Shown here: in pieces, positions 21,016-32,399 of the stretch
Layout of the letters: every line of letters begins with the position of its first letter
Position numbering within the stretch: the stretch's first letter is position 1
DNA from: Ariolimax columbianus
Taxonomy: Eukaryota > Mollusca > Gastropoda > Stylommatophora > Arionidae
Direction of reading: 5' to 3'
DNA: 64,000 nucleotides
NCBI GenBank assembly: GCA_036924085.1
Contig: JAVGWX010000011.1
Location: 20,364,455-20,428,454, forward strand
The notes under the pieces: model-generated
Database searches by the model: none
What the model saw: only the letters and a program-made list of their open reading frames with translations
Told to the model about the DNA's origin: nothing
Program-made: the position numbers and the translations under genes

Positions 21016-22690
21016 GTATGGTTGGGTAGATGTATTAAAGGTGGAATATTGAATAAATAGCCGATGATAATGTTGATTTAATCTGTGGATCTTCGAACCT
21101 GAAGTTTTGTTGCTTGAAGATTAGGAGATGAAGCAACGGTCCTCCTATTGATAGCCGGTAATGCCGACTCGCTCAAGGAAGCCCAGAATTTGGGGGAGTG
21201 CCATTTGTACGCCGTCTGAGGTTTGTGACGTTCGGTTAACTTCCGTTGCATTTGGAGAGTTTCATTTTCCGTCGGGACACACATTCCAAACATGCTGATA
21301 AATGAGAAAAAAAAATTGTAGGATGTACGAATACCGATATCGAAATAGCAATACACTGTTTTAGAGAATTTATACAAATAAAAGAGATTATGACCAACAC
21401 CAAGCAAAATAAATTTGTAATTCAACAAAAAGTCCATTGAACCCCATTGTAAAGACCAGCATGTCCCAAAAATTCCGCGTTGAAACCAGATGGTTCAGGC
21501 CGAACTACGTAGTCATCGCAACCTCGCTTATAGCATCACCGGATAGGTTGTCCATCACAAGTGATGAAGACCACTCTCTTTGTTCAGCCGTGTGGACAGT
21601 CGTATCTCTTGCTGTGTCCGCTGAAATGGGTGACTTGCGCGGAGATTTGAATTAAAGGGAGGAAGAAACTGCGCCTTTTGTCAACCTCACTCACGGAGCC
21701 TAAGCTACCTTTTGCCAGTGGCAAGACATTCATCGAGACGACTGGAGATAGTATAGGATGCAGATTTTGCCTCAGGGTTACCACCGAAGCCTTTCCGTAA
21801 ACATGTAACCCGCAGGGTAGAAAGGTGGGAAGGCATCTAACGCAGTTTGTCGTGCCTTTTCGATAACCACAAGAGGTCGTATGGACAACACTCAGCGTGT
21901 GAGTGAGTCTGGCATCTCTCCCAGCTGTATTCAGTTCATCATAGTAGCATCTAAAATTCCCACACGCCAAATTCGTGAAGGTGAACCGGCAGAACTAACC
22001 CGTGAGATACGACACAGGTATAACTAGTTTAAGCGTTGCGCCATTCAGCCGGCGTCCAGACCAGGATAAACGGATGGAAGAAATCACAAAAAAAGAACGA
22101 AATAACAAGTCCAGACGGAAAACAATTCCACGTATCCGTGAACACAAGTGTAAGTCGTCGACTAGTGTGAATTCCAGGCAAATCCGTGGTCTGGCGGCAT
22201 CCATAATGATCCAAAACAGTAGAGAAATGTAGACTCGCAGCCAGTTACGGCGCCATCTTTGCCAGCCACAACATAATAAAAAGGTCCTTTTCATGACTAA
22301 TACAGAAGAAACATTGATAACAACAAAAACAACAATGTCTGAACTGCTTATACAACAGAGAGATTGAAATGGTATGGCAAGGTCACTATTATGGAGCCGT
22401 TAAAAAGAATTATACAGATATCAGTGGGACATTAGAGCACGCCGCAGTTATAAATCACACACATCATGAAAACCTGCAGATAGCGTTACATGACAGTCTC
22501 TGACCTGGAATCCACAGGGCACGAGAGGTAGACGGTTACCATAACATACGTGGAGAAATTGTTCGAGACAGATAAAAAGGAAACTGAGAAAACGTAGATA
22601 GAACTGGGTGGGTGGTCTCAGGACAAGAGGAATTTGCGTGTATTTATTGAACGTGTATGCTCCACTGGGAGCTGTACTCTTTTGTTTAAG
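21016..22690. other. 1.7 kb without a recognised gene
   Basis: Several ORFs of 70-130 codons occur on both strands (for example 21078-21437 and 21584-21970, minus). None shows domains, splice sites or codon bias that I can recognise. It may contain decayed transposon sequence. Confidence 0.3.
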
Positions 22691-22727
22691 TAGCTGAGAA
22701 GGGGGGGGGGGTTGTGATAATAGATTG

Positions 22728-22786
22728 GATGTGATAATAATAGTAATAATTGTAGTATTAGTAGTAGTAGTAGTAGTAGCAGCAGC

Positions 22787-22821
<35 letters not shown>

Positions 22822-22825
22822 CAAC

Positions 22826-22863
<38 letters not shown>

Positions 22864-22955
22864 CAGCAGAAGTAGTAGTAGTAGTAGCAGTAGTAGTAGC
22901 AGCAGTAGTAGTAGTAGTAGTAGTAGTAGCAGTAGTAGTAGTAGTAGTAGTAGTA

Positions 22956-22986
<31 letters not shown>

Positions 22987-23224
22987 CAGCAGAAGTAGTA
23001 GTAGCAGTAGTAGTAGTATCAGCAGCAGTAGTAGCAGCAGTAGTAGTAGTAGTAGCAGCAGTAGTAGTAGTAGTAGTAGTAGCAGCAGCAGTAATAGTAG
23101 TAGTAGTAGTAGTAGTAGCAGCAGAAGTAGTAGTAGCAGTAGTAGTAGTAGTAGTAGTAGCAGTAGTAGTAGTAGTAGTAGTAGTAGTAGCAGCAGAAGT
23201 AGTAGTAGTAGTAGTAGCAGTAGC

Positions 23225-23259
<35 letters not shown>

Positions 23260-23263
23260 CAGC

Positions 23264-23295
<32 letters not shown>

Positions 23296-23790
23296 CAGCA
23301 GCAGCAGAAGTAGTAGTAGTAGTAGTAGCAGCAGCAGTAGCAGTAGTAGTAGTAGCAGCAGCAGTAGTAGTAGCAGCAGCAGTAGTAGTAGTAGTAGTAG
23401 CAGCAGCAGTAGTAGTAGTAGTAGCAGCAGCAGTAGTAGTAGTAGCAGCAGCAGTAGTAGTAGTAGTAGCAGCAGCAGTAGTAGTAGCAGCAGCAGTAGT
23501 AGTAGTAGTAGCAGCAGCAGTAGTAGTAGTAGTAGTAGTAGTAGCAGCAGCAGTAGTAGTAGTAGCAGCAGCAGTAGTAGTAGTAGTAGCAGCAGCAGTA
23601 GTAGTAGTAGCAGCAGCAGTAGTAGTAGTAGTAGTAGCAGCAGTAGTAGTAGTAGCAGCAGCAGTAGTAGTAGCAGCAGCAGTAGTAGTAGTAGTAGTGT
23701 TAGTTGCAATAACAAGTGCTGCATAAACAGTAACAGCATACTTGTTAATTCCATTGTTAGTATTATAGCAGCAGTAGTAGTAGCAGCAAA
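22728..23790. repeat. TAG/CAG triplet tract, about 1 kb
   Basis: Runs of TAG (3-11 units) alternate with CAG (1-4 units), with rare TAA, GAA or TAT units. On the minus strand CTA and CTG both encode leucine, which explains the 393-codon poly-leucine ORF; + frame GTA/GCA gives poly-valine/alanine. Neither is a gene. CAG groups become larger and more regular to the right (about 23335-23690), suggesting local re-expansion of a TAG3-5/CAG3 supermotif. Confidence 0.95.
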
Positions 23791-23792
23791 GA

Positions 23793-24030
23793 GGGGCACG
23801 TTAGCTCAGTTCATAGCATGTAATTTGCTATTTTCTGTGGTAGCAGAGTGTATAGGTTCGATTCGCTTCTGGATACTTAGAAAAATCCGGGTCATGATTT
23901 TAATCAGTAATCGCTTCTCCAGTCAACCCAACTGTAAATTAGTACCGGACGCATGAGTTAGGGAAAGTAAAAACAGCACAGTAAGGCACTGGCCACCCCA
24001 CCTTTCATAGAATGGACTTAGTACAATGGA
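23793..24030 (+). mobile_element. tRNA-derived SINE
   Basis: A box cgttagctcagttcatagc, B box ataggttcgattcgc about 50 bp downstream, then ccagtcaacccaactgtaaa, ttagtaccgg, atgagttagggaaagtaaaa, acagcac and ggccaccccacc. It lies directly beside the TAG/CAG triplet tract. Confidence 0.87.
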
Positions 24031-24084
24031 GACTTCAGAAACTCAATTTTCAACCACCAGTTATTCTGCTGAACTTCACCTTGA

Positions 24085-24790
24085 CTTTTTTTTTCTTATC
24101 AGTAGTAGCAATAATATTAATATTATTATTAGTTCAGGTCATCCCATAACCGGTGAGATCGTTGGGGCACACCTGAAGACATCCTCACAACACCACACCA
24201 CCCTTGTCTGTCAGCGGCCGCTGCCTGTGCCTCTTCTGGTCGAAGATTGGTCCATTCTTTTATGTTGTCCTCCCACCTCTTTTTGGGACGGCCTCTTCGT
24301 CGTCTGCCTTGCACCTTTCCGTGGAGGGTCGTATTTGCAAGACCATTTGATCTCGATATGTGACCGTACCAAGCGAGTTTCCTTCTTTTGACAGTTGCCA
24401 AGAGGTCTTCGAAAGGCCCTATTACTGTTGTAATTCTATCTCGAATTTTCTCATTTGTAACTCGATCTTTGTACGTGACGTTTAAAAGTCTTCGGAAACA
24501 TCTCATCTCCAAGGCGTGTATCCTTCGCTGAAGGTCAGCTGTAATTGTCCATGACTCACATGCATAGAGGATTATTGACAGGACCAGTGTACGCATTCAT
24601 CTGATTTTCGTGCATAGTGCTAACCGTTTATCTTGCCAGATTTAGTTAAGCCGTGCAAGCGCCGCTATTGTCTATGCTATTCTGGCCAACACCTCACATT
24701 TTGATCCTTCATCACTGACAATCAACCCTAGATATTTAAAACGATCAACCACATCGAGTTCCTGACCATTAGCTTTTATATTATATTATC
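24085..24790 (-). pseudogene. LINE family G, 3' part (reverse transcriptase C-terminus)
   Basis: Minus strand: LARIAQTIAA region (24650-24700), then an open frame at 24129-24596 beginning MRTLVLSIILYACESWTITA, continuing LEMRCFRRLLNVTYKDRVTN, KRRKLAWYGHISRSNGL and GRRRRGRPKKRWEDNI. These are the thumb and C-terminal blocks of an RTE/L2-like LINE. The same family occurs on the + strand at 62420-63355. The element ends in an AAT-rich tail (ataatattaatattatta, 24108-24130). Only the 3' third remains. Confidence 0.88.
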
Positions 24791-24878
24791 ATCGTCATTA
24801 TTAAACAAAAAAGCAATTAGTAGTATTGGTTGTTGTGGGAGTAAAGACAGGAAAGATAATGCATTTTGTTAACAATTA

Positions 24879-25190
24879 TTGTTCATACTTTTTTAGATAG
24901 TTCAAGTCTCCACGTGTCTTGCCAAATGCAAGACAAGCAACGCGTCTTGTGAAAATATCTCGGGAATTAGCTACGTCATTCTGCCCACCTTTGTCCTCTG
25001 AAGATGAACTTTTTGTAGGAAAGTACTGAGGGAGTAGCGAAGAAGTTATATTGTGCTGTCTGTGAACTTGTGTCCATAATGGGGTAGGTCGTGGACATCC
25101 TGGTTCTGGGAGATGAGCAGATGCGCAGGTCTTGTTGTGTAGGATCGATTTACTGTCTCTGTAGTGACAATATGCAGACAACTGTATCAC
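24879..25190 (-). CDS. Possible terminal exon or relic ORF, unknown
   Basis: A minus-strand frame of about 104 codons ends in TAA. Its C-terminal half (DKGGQNDVANSRDIFTRRVACLAFGKTR is part of it, followed by DLNYLKKYEQ) has protein-like composition. A clear acceptor is not visible and no family is recognised. It sits beside LINE G, so retroelement origin is equally possible. Confidence 0.2.
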
Positions 25191-25204
25191 TTAAATATGT
25201 AATA

Positions 25205-25252
25205 TCATACACACACACACACACGCGTACACACACATATGCGCTCGCGCGA
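25205..25252. repeat. CA/CG alternating tract
   Basis: acacacacacacacgcgtac followed by acacacatatgcgctcgcgcg: alternating purine-pyrimidine, a potential Z-DNA former. Confidence 0.85.
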
Positions 25253-25940
25253 AAGTAGGTCAGTAAGTAGGTCACCAACTGATATCTGGTAGCTGAAAAA
25301 TGTAGTTGCCAGTTTCTGAAGGTGTCATTAGGTGGTAGCAACATTCAACCATTACTGCAGGTAGCAGACGTTAGATGACGTATGCAAGTGCGCAGTAAAG
25401 ATACAAAATGGTGTTTGCATTCAGGGCGTGTACAATCGAAGCACAGCGTGCTGCTGTGTGATTTAATTGTTTTAAAGGGAACAATTTCAGAAAATATATT
25501 TAAGGAAGTTGTTCCTTTTTGTCAAGAGATAGTGTTCATCACATAAAGCGATGCATAACAGGGTCGATACACTTTCTCAAGGATCCTGAACAATTGCTGA
25601 CGAAACCCGACCTGGTCGTCCTGTTCCAATTTTAACATGGGGATGTGTGCGGTAGGTGGGGGAGATGATTCGATCTGACAGGCGGGTAACAATAAACAGT
25701 GCGGCAACTTCAATATAATGTTCGCATACACCATAATGTAATATCAATTGAATTTTTGGAAAATGTGCTCAAAGAGGGTTCCCAAACAGCTGACGAACTC
25801 AAAATGAACAAAGTAGCTCTATCCTTGCACTGATAAAGCGGCGGAATATGTGTATCTAATACCTCTAAATATTTGATAGTATCGCAGTATTGTCTGCGTA
25901 TCTTAGCCCTGGGATCTTGTATCCGCCGATTGTTTGCGAA
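25253..25940. other. Unassigned, about 690 bp
   Basis: No recognisable ORF, SINE boxes or tandem repeats. Confidence 0.3.
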
Positions 25941-25944
25941 TGCC

Positions 25945-26275
25945 CACAATGAGTAGGTTACTCTTTTGTGCTCCCTGAAAAGGACGTCAAGTGGGTGGTT
26001 GCAGTAGCTTTTCTCACATCCCGAGCGTGCTGATGAAGGTGTACCAGGTTCCTACAGGCAGTTGTGCTACGCTTGACTTTATCTGCGTGTCACTCATACT
26101 ACGGGGATCACGATCCCTCACCTCGTTAGCCAGGCTGTCATGAGAACAGCCCATTTCCAAGGAGGGCTACTAGGAAGCCGATGTGATGGTCTGGGCCAGT
26201 ATGTTTTGCATGACCATGACTAACATGTCTGATCAGTATATTTTGCCTGACCAGATGTTAGTCTGCTTCCCCTTC
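25945..26275 (-). mobile_element. SINE-like family S, copy 2 (unexpanded)
   Basis: Same body as 39805-40150: gagtaggttactcttttgtg, ccctgaaaaggacgtcaagt, cccgagcgtgctgatgaagg, cgttagccaggctgtcatga, acagcccatttccaaggagg, ggccagtatgttttgcatga. The end at 26200-26275 contains only two divergent copies of the roughly 37-bp unit that is amplified in copy 1 and at 59171. Confidence 0.75.
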
Positions 26276-26494
26276 GTTGATTGTAAAGTGGGGTAACTTT
26301 CTAAATTCTAATCCTCTCTAAGGTTCCTCATTATGCTCTCTGTATACATGCTAAATATATATGGAAAAAGAATATATCCCTGTCTTACTCCAATTTATTA
26401 TTATTTTGTTAAATATAAATACAGAAGAGTTTTAGACGGAAAGAGCTCACTCAAAGGATTAATTGATGGTGTAAGTCAATGTCTTCCTTTTAGC
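26276..26494. other. Spacer before the 45-bp array
   Basis: AT-rich. Possible RT-like remnant text near 26340-26400; no firm call. Confidence 0.3.
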
Positions 26495-26495
26495 C

Positions 26496-28135
26496 ATGTC
26501 TGGCTATAGGTTGATCAGATCTTGGAGCAGTAGCCCCTTTATGTCTGGCTATAGGTTGATAAGATCTTGGAGCAGTAGCCCCTTTATGTCTGGCTATAGG
26601 TTGATCAGATCTTGGAGCAGTAGCCCCTTTATGTCTGGCTATAGGTTGATCAGATCTTGGAGCAGTAGCCCCTTTATGTCTGGCTATAGGTTGATCAGAT
26701 TTTGGAGCAGTAGCCCTTTTATGTCTGGCTATAGGTTGATCAGATTTTAGAGCAGTAGCCCTTTTATGTCTGGCTATAGGTTGATCAGATCTTGGAGCAG
26801 TAGCCCCTTCATGTCTGGCTATAGGTTGATCAGATCTTGGAGCAGTAGTCATTTCATGTCTGGCTATAGGTTGATCAGATCTTGGAGCAGTAGCCCCTTC
26901 ATGTCTGGCTATAGGTTGATAAGATCTTGTAGCAGTAGCCTCTTTACTCCATGTCTGGCTATAGGTTGATAAGATCTTGTAGCAGTAGCCTCTTTACGCC
27001 ATGTTTGGCTATAGGTTGATAAGATCTTGTAGCAGTAGCCTCTTTACTCCATGTCTAGCTATAGGTTGATAAGATCTTGGAGCAGTAGCCTCTTTACTCC
27101 ATGTCTGGCTATAGGTTGATAAGATCTTGTAGCAGTAGCCTCTTTACTCCATGTCTGGCTATAGGTTGATAAGCTCTTGTAGCAGTAGCCTCTTTACTCC
27201 ATGTCTGGCTATAGGTTGATAAGATCTTGTAGCAGTAGCCTCTTTACGCCATGTTTGGCTATAGGTTGATAAGATCTTGTAGCAGTAGCCTCTTTACTCC
27301 ATGTCTGGCTATAGGTTGATAAGATCTTGTAGCAGTAGCCTCTTTACTCCATGTCTGGCTATAGGTTCATAAGATCTTGTAGCAGTAGCCTCTTTACTCC
27401 AGGTCTGGCTATAGGTTGATAAGATCTTGTAGCAGTAGCCTCTTTACGCCATGTTTGGCTATAGGTTGATAAGATCTTGTAGCAGTAGCCTCTTTACTCC
27501 ATGTCTGGCTATAGGTTGATAAGATCTTGGAGCAGTAGCCTCTTTACTCCATGTCTGGCTATAGGTTGATAAGCTCTTGTAGCAGTAGCCTCTTTACTCC
27601 ATGTCTGGCTATAGGTTGATAAGATCTTGGAGCAGTAGCTTCTTTACTCCATGTCTGGCTATAGGTTGATGAGACCTTGGAGCAGTAGCCTCTTTACTTC
27701 ATGTCTGACTATATGTTGATGAGACCTTGGAGCAGTAGCCTCTTTACCCCATGTCTGGCTATATGTTGATGAGACCTTGGAGCAGTAGCTTCTTTACTCC
27801 ATGTCTGGCTATAGGTTGATGAGATCTTGGAGCAGTAGCCTCTTTACTTCATGTCTGACTATATGTTGATGAGACCTTGGAGCAGTAGCCTCTTTACCCC
27901 ATGTCTGGCTATATGTTGATGAGACCTTGGAGCAGTAGCCTCTTTACCCCATGTCTGGCTATATGTTGATGAGACCTTGGAGCAGTAGCCTCTTTCCCCC
28001 ATGTCTGACTATATGTTGATGAGACCTTGGAGCAGTAGCCTTTTTACCCCATGTCTGGCTATATGTTGATGAGACCTTGGAGCAGTAGCCTCTTTACCCC
28101 ATGTCTGGCTATATGTTGATGAGACCTTGGAGTAG
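26496..28135. repeat. 45-bp then 50-bp tandem array
   Basis: The first ten or so units are 45 bp (tggctataggttgatcagat, cttggagcagtagccccttt, atgtc), giving a 15-residue periodic ORF on each strand. From about 26930 the unit becomes 50 bp by gaining a tactcc-type segment, and the frame is lost. A third zone from about 27660 is dominated by gttgatgagaccttgg. Units with tctttacgcc recur at 26991, 27241 and 27441, showing multi-unit duplications. Confidence 0.96.
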
Positions 28136-28139
28136 CAAC

Positions 28140-29560
28140 TCTCTACTGACTTGTTAGTTCATCTTTTCCTTGCGATGTTGTCTTTTCACTTCTCTGTGTT
28201 GCAAGAGCTTATCTTCGCCCAGCCTGTTTTGGCTCTTCAGGTTGCATCTCCATTTGGATCAGTCTGCAGCTATGTCTTCCACAGATTTTAGATCCATATC
28301 TAGAGCCTTCATGTCCAGCTTACATGCGTCTTTGAACCTCTGCAATGGTCGGCCAGCTGTTCCTTCATGTCCAGCTTACACGCGTCTTTGAACCTCTGCA
28401 ATGGTCGGCAAGCTGTTCCTTCATGTCCAGCTTACACGCGTCTTTGAACCTCTGCAATGGTCGGCCAGCTGTTCCTTCATGTCCAGCTTACACGCGTCTT
28501 TGAACCTCTGCAATGGTCGGCAAGCTGTTCCTTCATGTCCAGCTTACACGCGTCTTTGAACCTCTGCAATGGTCGGCAAGGTGTTCCTTCATGTCCAGCT
28601 TACACGCGTCTTTGAACCTCTGCAATGGTCGGCAAGGTGTTCCTTCATGTCCAGCTTACACGCGTCTTTGAACCTCTGCAATGGTCGGCAAGGTGTTCCT
28701 TCATGTCCAGCTTACACGCGTCTTTGAACCTCTGCAATGGTCGGCAAGGTGTTCCTTCATGTCCAGCTTACATGCGTCTTTGAACCTCTGCAATGGTCGG
28801 CAAGGTGTTCCTTCATGTCCAGCTTACATGCGTCTTTGAACCTCTGCAATGGTCGGCAAGGTGTTCCTTCATGTCCAGCTTACACGCGTCTTTGAACCTC
28901 TGCAATGGTCGGCCAGCTGTTCCTTCATGTCCAGCTTACATGCGTCTTTGAACCTCTCCAGTGGTCGGCCAGCTGTTCTTTTACCACACCAGCTGTCCAT
29001 AGAGAATATCTTTGGGGGTGCGACCGTTTTCCATGCCACAAACATGACCAAGCCATTGCAGTCTTCGTTGGTGTGCATACTTAGAGGACCCGGGCGAGAA
29101 TGCATCTCCGCATTTGTCACACTGTCTCTCCATGAGAAGCCAAGGATGGATCTCGTGTGTCGAAGGTGAAATGTGTTGGGCCTATGTTCTTGCTTGGCAT
29201 ATGTTGTCCATGTTTCGCTACCATATAGAAGCGTAATGACGACGCAGGCATTGTAGACCATGACCTTGGATTAGGCTGTAAGTTTGGGGTTTTCCCAGAC
29301 ACGTGTTGCGAAACGAGAAAATATGATAGCAGCCATGCCAATGCGATTACCTATTTCGGGGTCCAGTGAGAGCGTATCATTGATAAGGGACCCCAGATAA
29401 GTGAACTAGTCTACGATAGTGATAGTTGGGGTGGTATCTACGTCTTATCCCATTTGTTTTATTTAGGTTTATCGCGATACCGAAATCTTTGCACGCCTGG
29501 GAGAAGCGAGGGTGTACATGAATCAATATAGAGGCCTACGTTGAAAATATCGATGCCCAC
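28140..29560 (-). pseudogene. LINE reverse transcriptase relic split by an internal array
   Basis: Minus strand, 5' to 3': FSQACKDFG (29500), YLGSLINDTLSLDPEIGNRI (29400), FATRVWENPKLT region, VYNACVVITLLYGSETWTTY and AKQEHRPNTFHLRHTRSILG (ORF 28869-29261), SRPGPLSMHTNEDC, GKRTAGRPLERFKDACKLDM; then, beyond a 56-bp array, DLKSVEDIAAD, WRCNLKSQNRLGEDKLLQHR. The two halves are collinear in known animal LINEs of this type (KDACKRDMKALDIDTxSWEDLAADRSRWR). Frameshifts; non-functional. Confidence 0.9.
28300..28985. repeat. 56-bp tandem array inside a LINE coding region, about 12 copies
   Basis: Unit ccttcatgtccagcttacac plus gcgtctttgaacctctgcaa plus tggtcggcaaggtgtt. On the minus strand the unit reads RFKDACKLDMKEQLADHC-like sequence: the unit is LINE coding sequence. 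A subtype change (ggccagctgtt to ggcaaggtgtt) is clustered in the middle units. Confidence 0.95.
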
Positions 29561-29955
29561 ACAATTGGTGCGAGAGAGAAGATTGTACGTTACTACTACG
29601 CCAAAAACACATGAGTAGACAGTTACAGCTAAGACAGCTACTGTAAGATCAGATGAGACAGAAGAGATGAAAATGAACAAGATCAAATATGACATATCAG
29701 CTACAAGCTTACGCTGTTGAACACATTCAAAAGTTTGTAAATATCTTCTATTGTTCATAAATTATCTGTCTCGAACTGAGAAAATTGTTTTGAAATGAAA
29801 TTTATCTCAGATGAACGACTTGATCTAATCAAAATGGATTGTTGTATGTGATTTATTTTATACATTCACTGAATGTGGCATTTTGTAGGGGGAAATCCCG
29901 ATGAATTGAGTATAAAAAAGTGGTGTGAAATGTATGTTGTTTGTTCTTGTTAGTC
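29561..29955. other. Unassigned spacer
   Basis: AT-rich, possibly 5' remnant of the preceding LINE. Nothing recognisable. Confidence 0.3.
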
Positions 29956-30130
29956 TTTCTTTCGTTCTTGTCGCTTGTGTCTTTTTTATGCCTTTCAGCG
30001 TCAGGAAATGGAAAGGTGTCTTTACAGGGACTTAGTATGTGCTTCGTACATGAGGAACTTTACTGTTTCTGCTAATTCTGTTATCCATCTTTTGTGTAGT
30101 TTGGCCCTTGATGTTGTATCCATTGTATCT

Positions 30131-31945
30131 TCTTCTTCTTCTTCTTCTTCATCGTACGCAGTCAGACGTCAACCTTTATTTTTTCGAAAAAAGCAGCAGT
30201 CATCCTGAGGCTGTCGACACTGCCATAGAGCGTATCTAGTGTTGTCACTGGTGATGGCCACATGTGCTATCTCTGGTCCTCGTATGTCGGGCAATTTTGC
30301 AGCAGATGTTCAGTGGTCATTTTCCCTGTACTACAGGTGCATTCAACAGTACCACCTATCTTCAGTTTATTGAATAGATGGTACCTCAGTCTGTTGTGGC
30401 CTGTGCTTTCGCCTGCCAGCATTGCTTCTACTGCAGCCCTCAGTGCCTCTGCCTTTGAGAATTTTCCAGTTGCCACTGACAGTGTTATTTTTCTACCATT
30501 TGGTAGGTTCAGGAATGCCCCTGCCCCTCCTTTCTGTGTTGTGTTTGTTACAGAACCGTCGGTGTGTGCATGGGTCCATTCCATGCTTGAGTAGTTTTCC
30601 GCTATGTACCTCAGGGTTATGTCTCTTCTTTCTTTTTCAGTCTGGCTGTTCTTGTTTCCAATACCTGGTATATTTTCTACCACCTCCGGAATGATATGCT
30701 GCTTCCAGGTAGGTTTGCGTACAGTAGGGATGATGGGCTTTGGTATTGTTACGGTGTTCATAGGGCTTCGCTCATCTTTGCTTTGGCTATTTCTGCAAAG
30801 TTTCTCTGCTTTAGTTTCCTATTTCCAAATCTATTTAGTCTCTGATGCATTGGATGGTCTGTCAGTCTTCTGAGTTTCTCTGCTTGTTGCTAAGCTCTGC
30901 AGTCTCTTCTGTCGGTCATGAATTGCAGATTTGTAATCTTTTCAAGTTCTACAATTGGCGTTCACTTCATGCCTCCTGTTATAACTCTCATGGCTTGGTT
31001 TTGAAGTTTGCTAATTTTATCAAAGTTCGCCTTTGCTGCTGTTGTCCATGACGCAATGCCATACTCGAGAACTGGTCTCACTCTTCCCGTGTGCAGTTTC
31101 TTTAGTATTCTTTCGTCTGCTCCCCAGCTTGTGCCAGCAAGTTTCCTCATGATTGCCATTCTTTGTCTGGCTCTCATTCGGTTTCTCTCGATCTGACTTT
31201 TCCATGTCATGCGCCGATCAAATGTGACTCCCAAGTAGTTTGGGTTGTCGTTTGGCCTCAGGTATTTGCCGTTAAGACTTATTTTGGTGTTCTGTGGTTT
31301 ATTTGAAAGCGAGAATATCGTACATGTTGATTTTTCCTCGTTTATTTTGACCAGCCATGAGTTCGCCTACTCCTCCAACGATGTTAGGGCCTTTTGCATC
31401 CGATTGCTTGCTATGGTGAGATTTTTTTCAGAGGTCCACATAGCCAGATCCTCTGCGAACATAGAGCTGTGGACTCTTATTGGTATATTCTCTATGATGT
31501 TGTATATATACTGCAGGAAAAGTGTGGGTGACAGTACCCCCCCCCCCCCATCTCTCCCTGGGGTACTCCTTGCTCCAGTGTCACCTTTTTTGCTCATCTG
31601 CCCTTGTACTTGAACTCTGGCTGTTCTGGTTTCGAGGTAGTGGATGATCCATCTGTATATTTTCCCACATACTTCACTTCTTCGTAGCTTGACTTTAAGT
31701 CTCTCTTTCCAACCTTGTCAAATGCCTTCTCTAGATCCACCCAAACCGCTACTGTATGCTTTTCTCTTGGTAAGCATCCTCTATTTCCTGTGCTATGAGA
31801 GTGATCTGGTCCTCAATGGATCTGTGTTGTCTAAATCCTGCTTGCTGTGGAATTAGTATGTGTTTTTCTTCCAGGTGCCACATCAGTCTGGTGTTTATGA
31901 TACGCTCCATCAGTCTGCCTACACAGCTCAGTAGACTGATGGGCC
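30131..31945 (-). mobile_element. LINE family A copy nested in an older LINE, internally deleted
   Basis: Minus strand encodes RT from YRPISLLSC-proximal sequence through the FAEDLAMWT box (first D of FADD replaced by E), RNase H start (TDGSV) and CCHC end (VECTCSTGKMTTEHLLQNC), with frameshifts. An internal deletion joins AEALRAAVEAMLAGES directly to TGHNRLRYHLF (near 30404), removing about 125 residues of RNase H. Flanked by tgtatccattgtatct (30115-30130) and tgtatccattatatct (31946-31961). The 3' tail is (TTC)n on the + strand. Confidence 0.92.
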
Positions 31946-32399
31946 TGTATCCATTATATCTGAATAGCATCGCTTTCTGATGGATACTATCTTGTGTTTG
32001 TCGCGTCACATGGCCAAACCATTTAGTTTGTCTCTTGATGAGGTCTAGCACTGATGTTGTACATACTTGTTTCCAAATATATTCCTTTCTGATCCTATGC
32101 ATTATTGTTAATTCAAGGATTCTGCGCAGGCATTTCATCTGTTACAATGTTTCTTTTATCTTTGCTTGTCAATGTCCAATTTTGAAACTGAGAATTTGGG
32201 TAGACATATCGTGTTGTATAAAGTTCTTTTTGTATCCACTGTAAAGTATGTACATTGTAATATCGATGACATTTGCCCAATGATTTGACTTGCTTCATTA
32301 CATCTGTGTTGGATTTCAGTGTCTCCTTTGCCATCTGCTGAGATTATGTTTCCCAGGTACTCTAAATTTGTTACCTGTTTTACTTCTTGATATTGTATA

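Noticed and set aside
21078..22294. Minus-strand ORFs of about 100-130 codons as possible genes.
   Set aside because: No domains, no splice context and no protein-like pattern that I can defend.
22618..23799. A 393-codon poly-leucine ORF and 333-codon poly-valine/alanine ORF.
   Set aside because: Both are translations of a TAG/CAG triplet repeat with no flanking gene structure.
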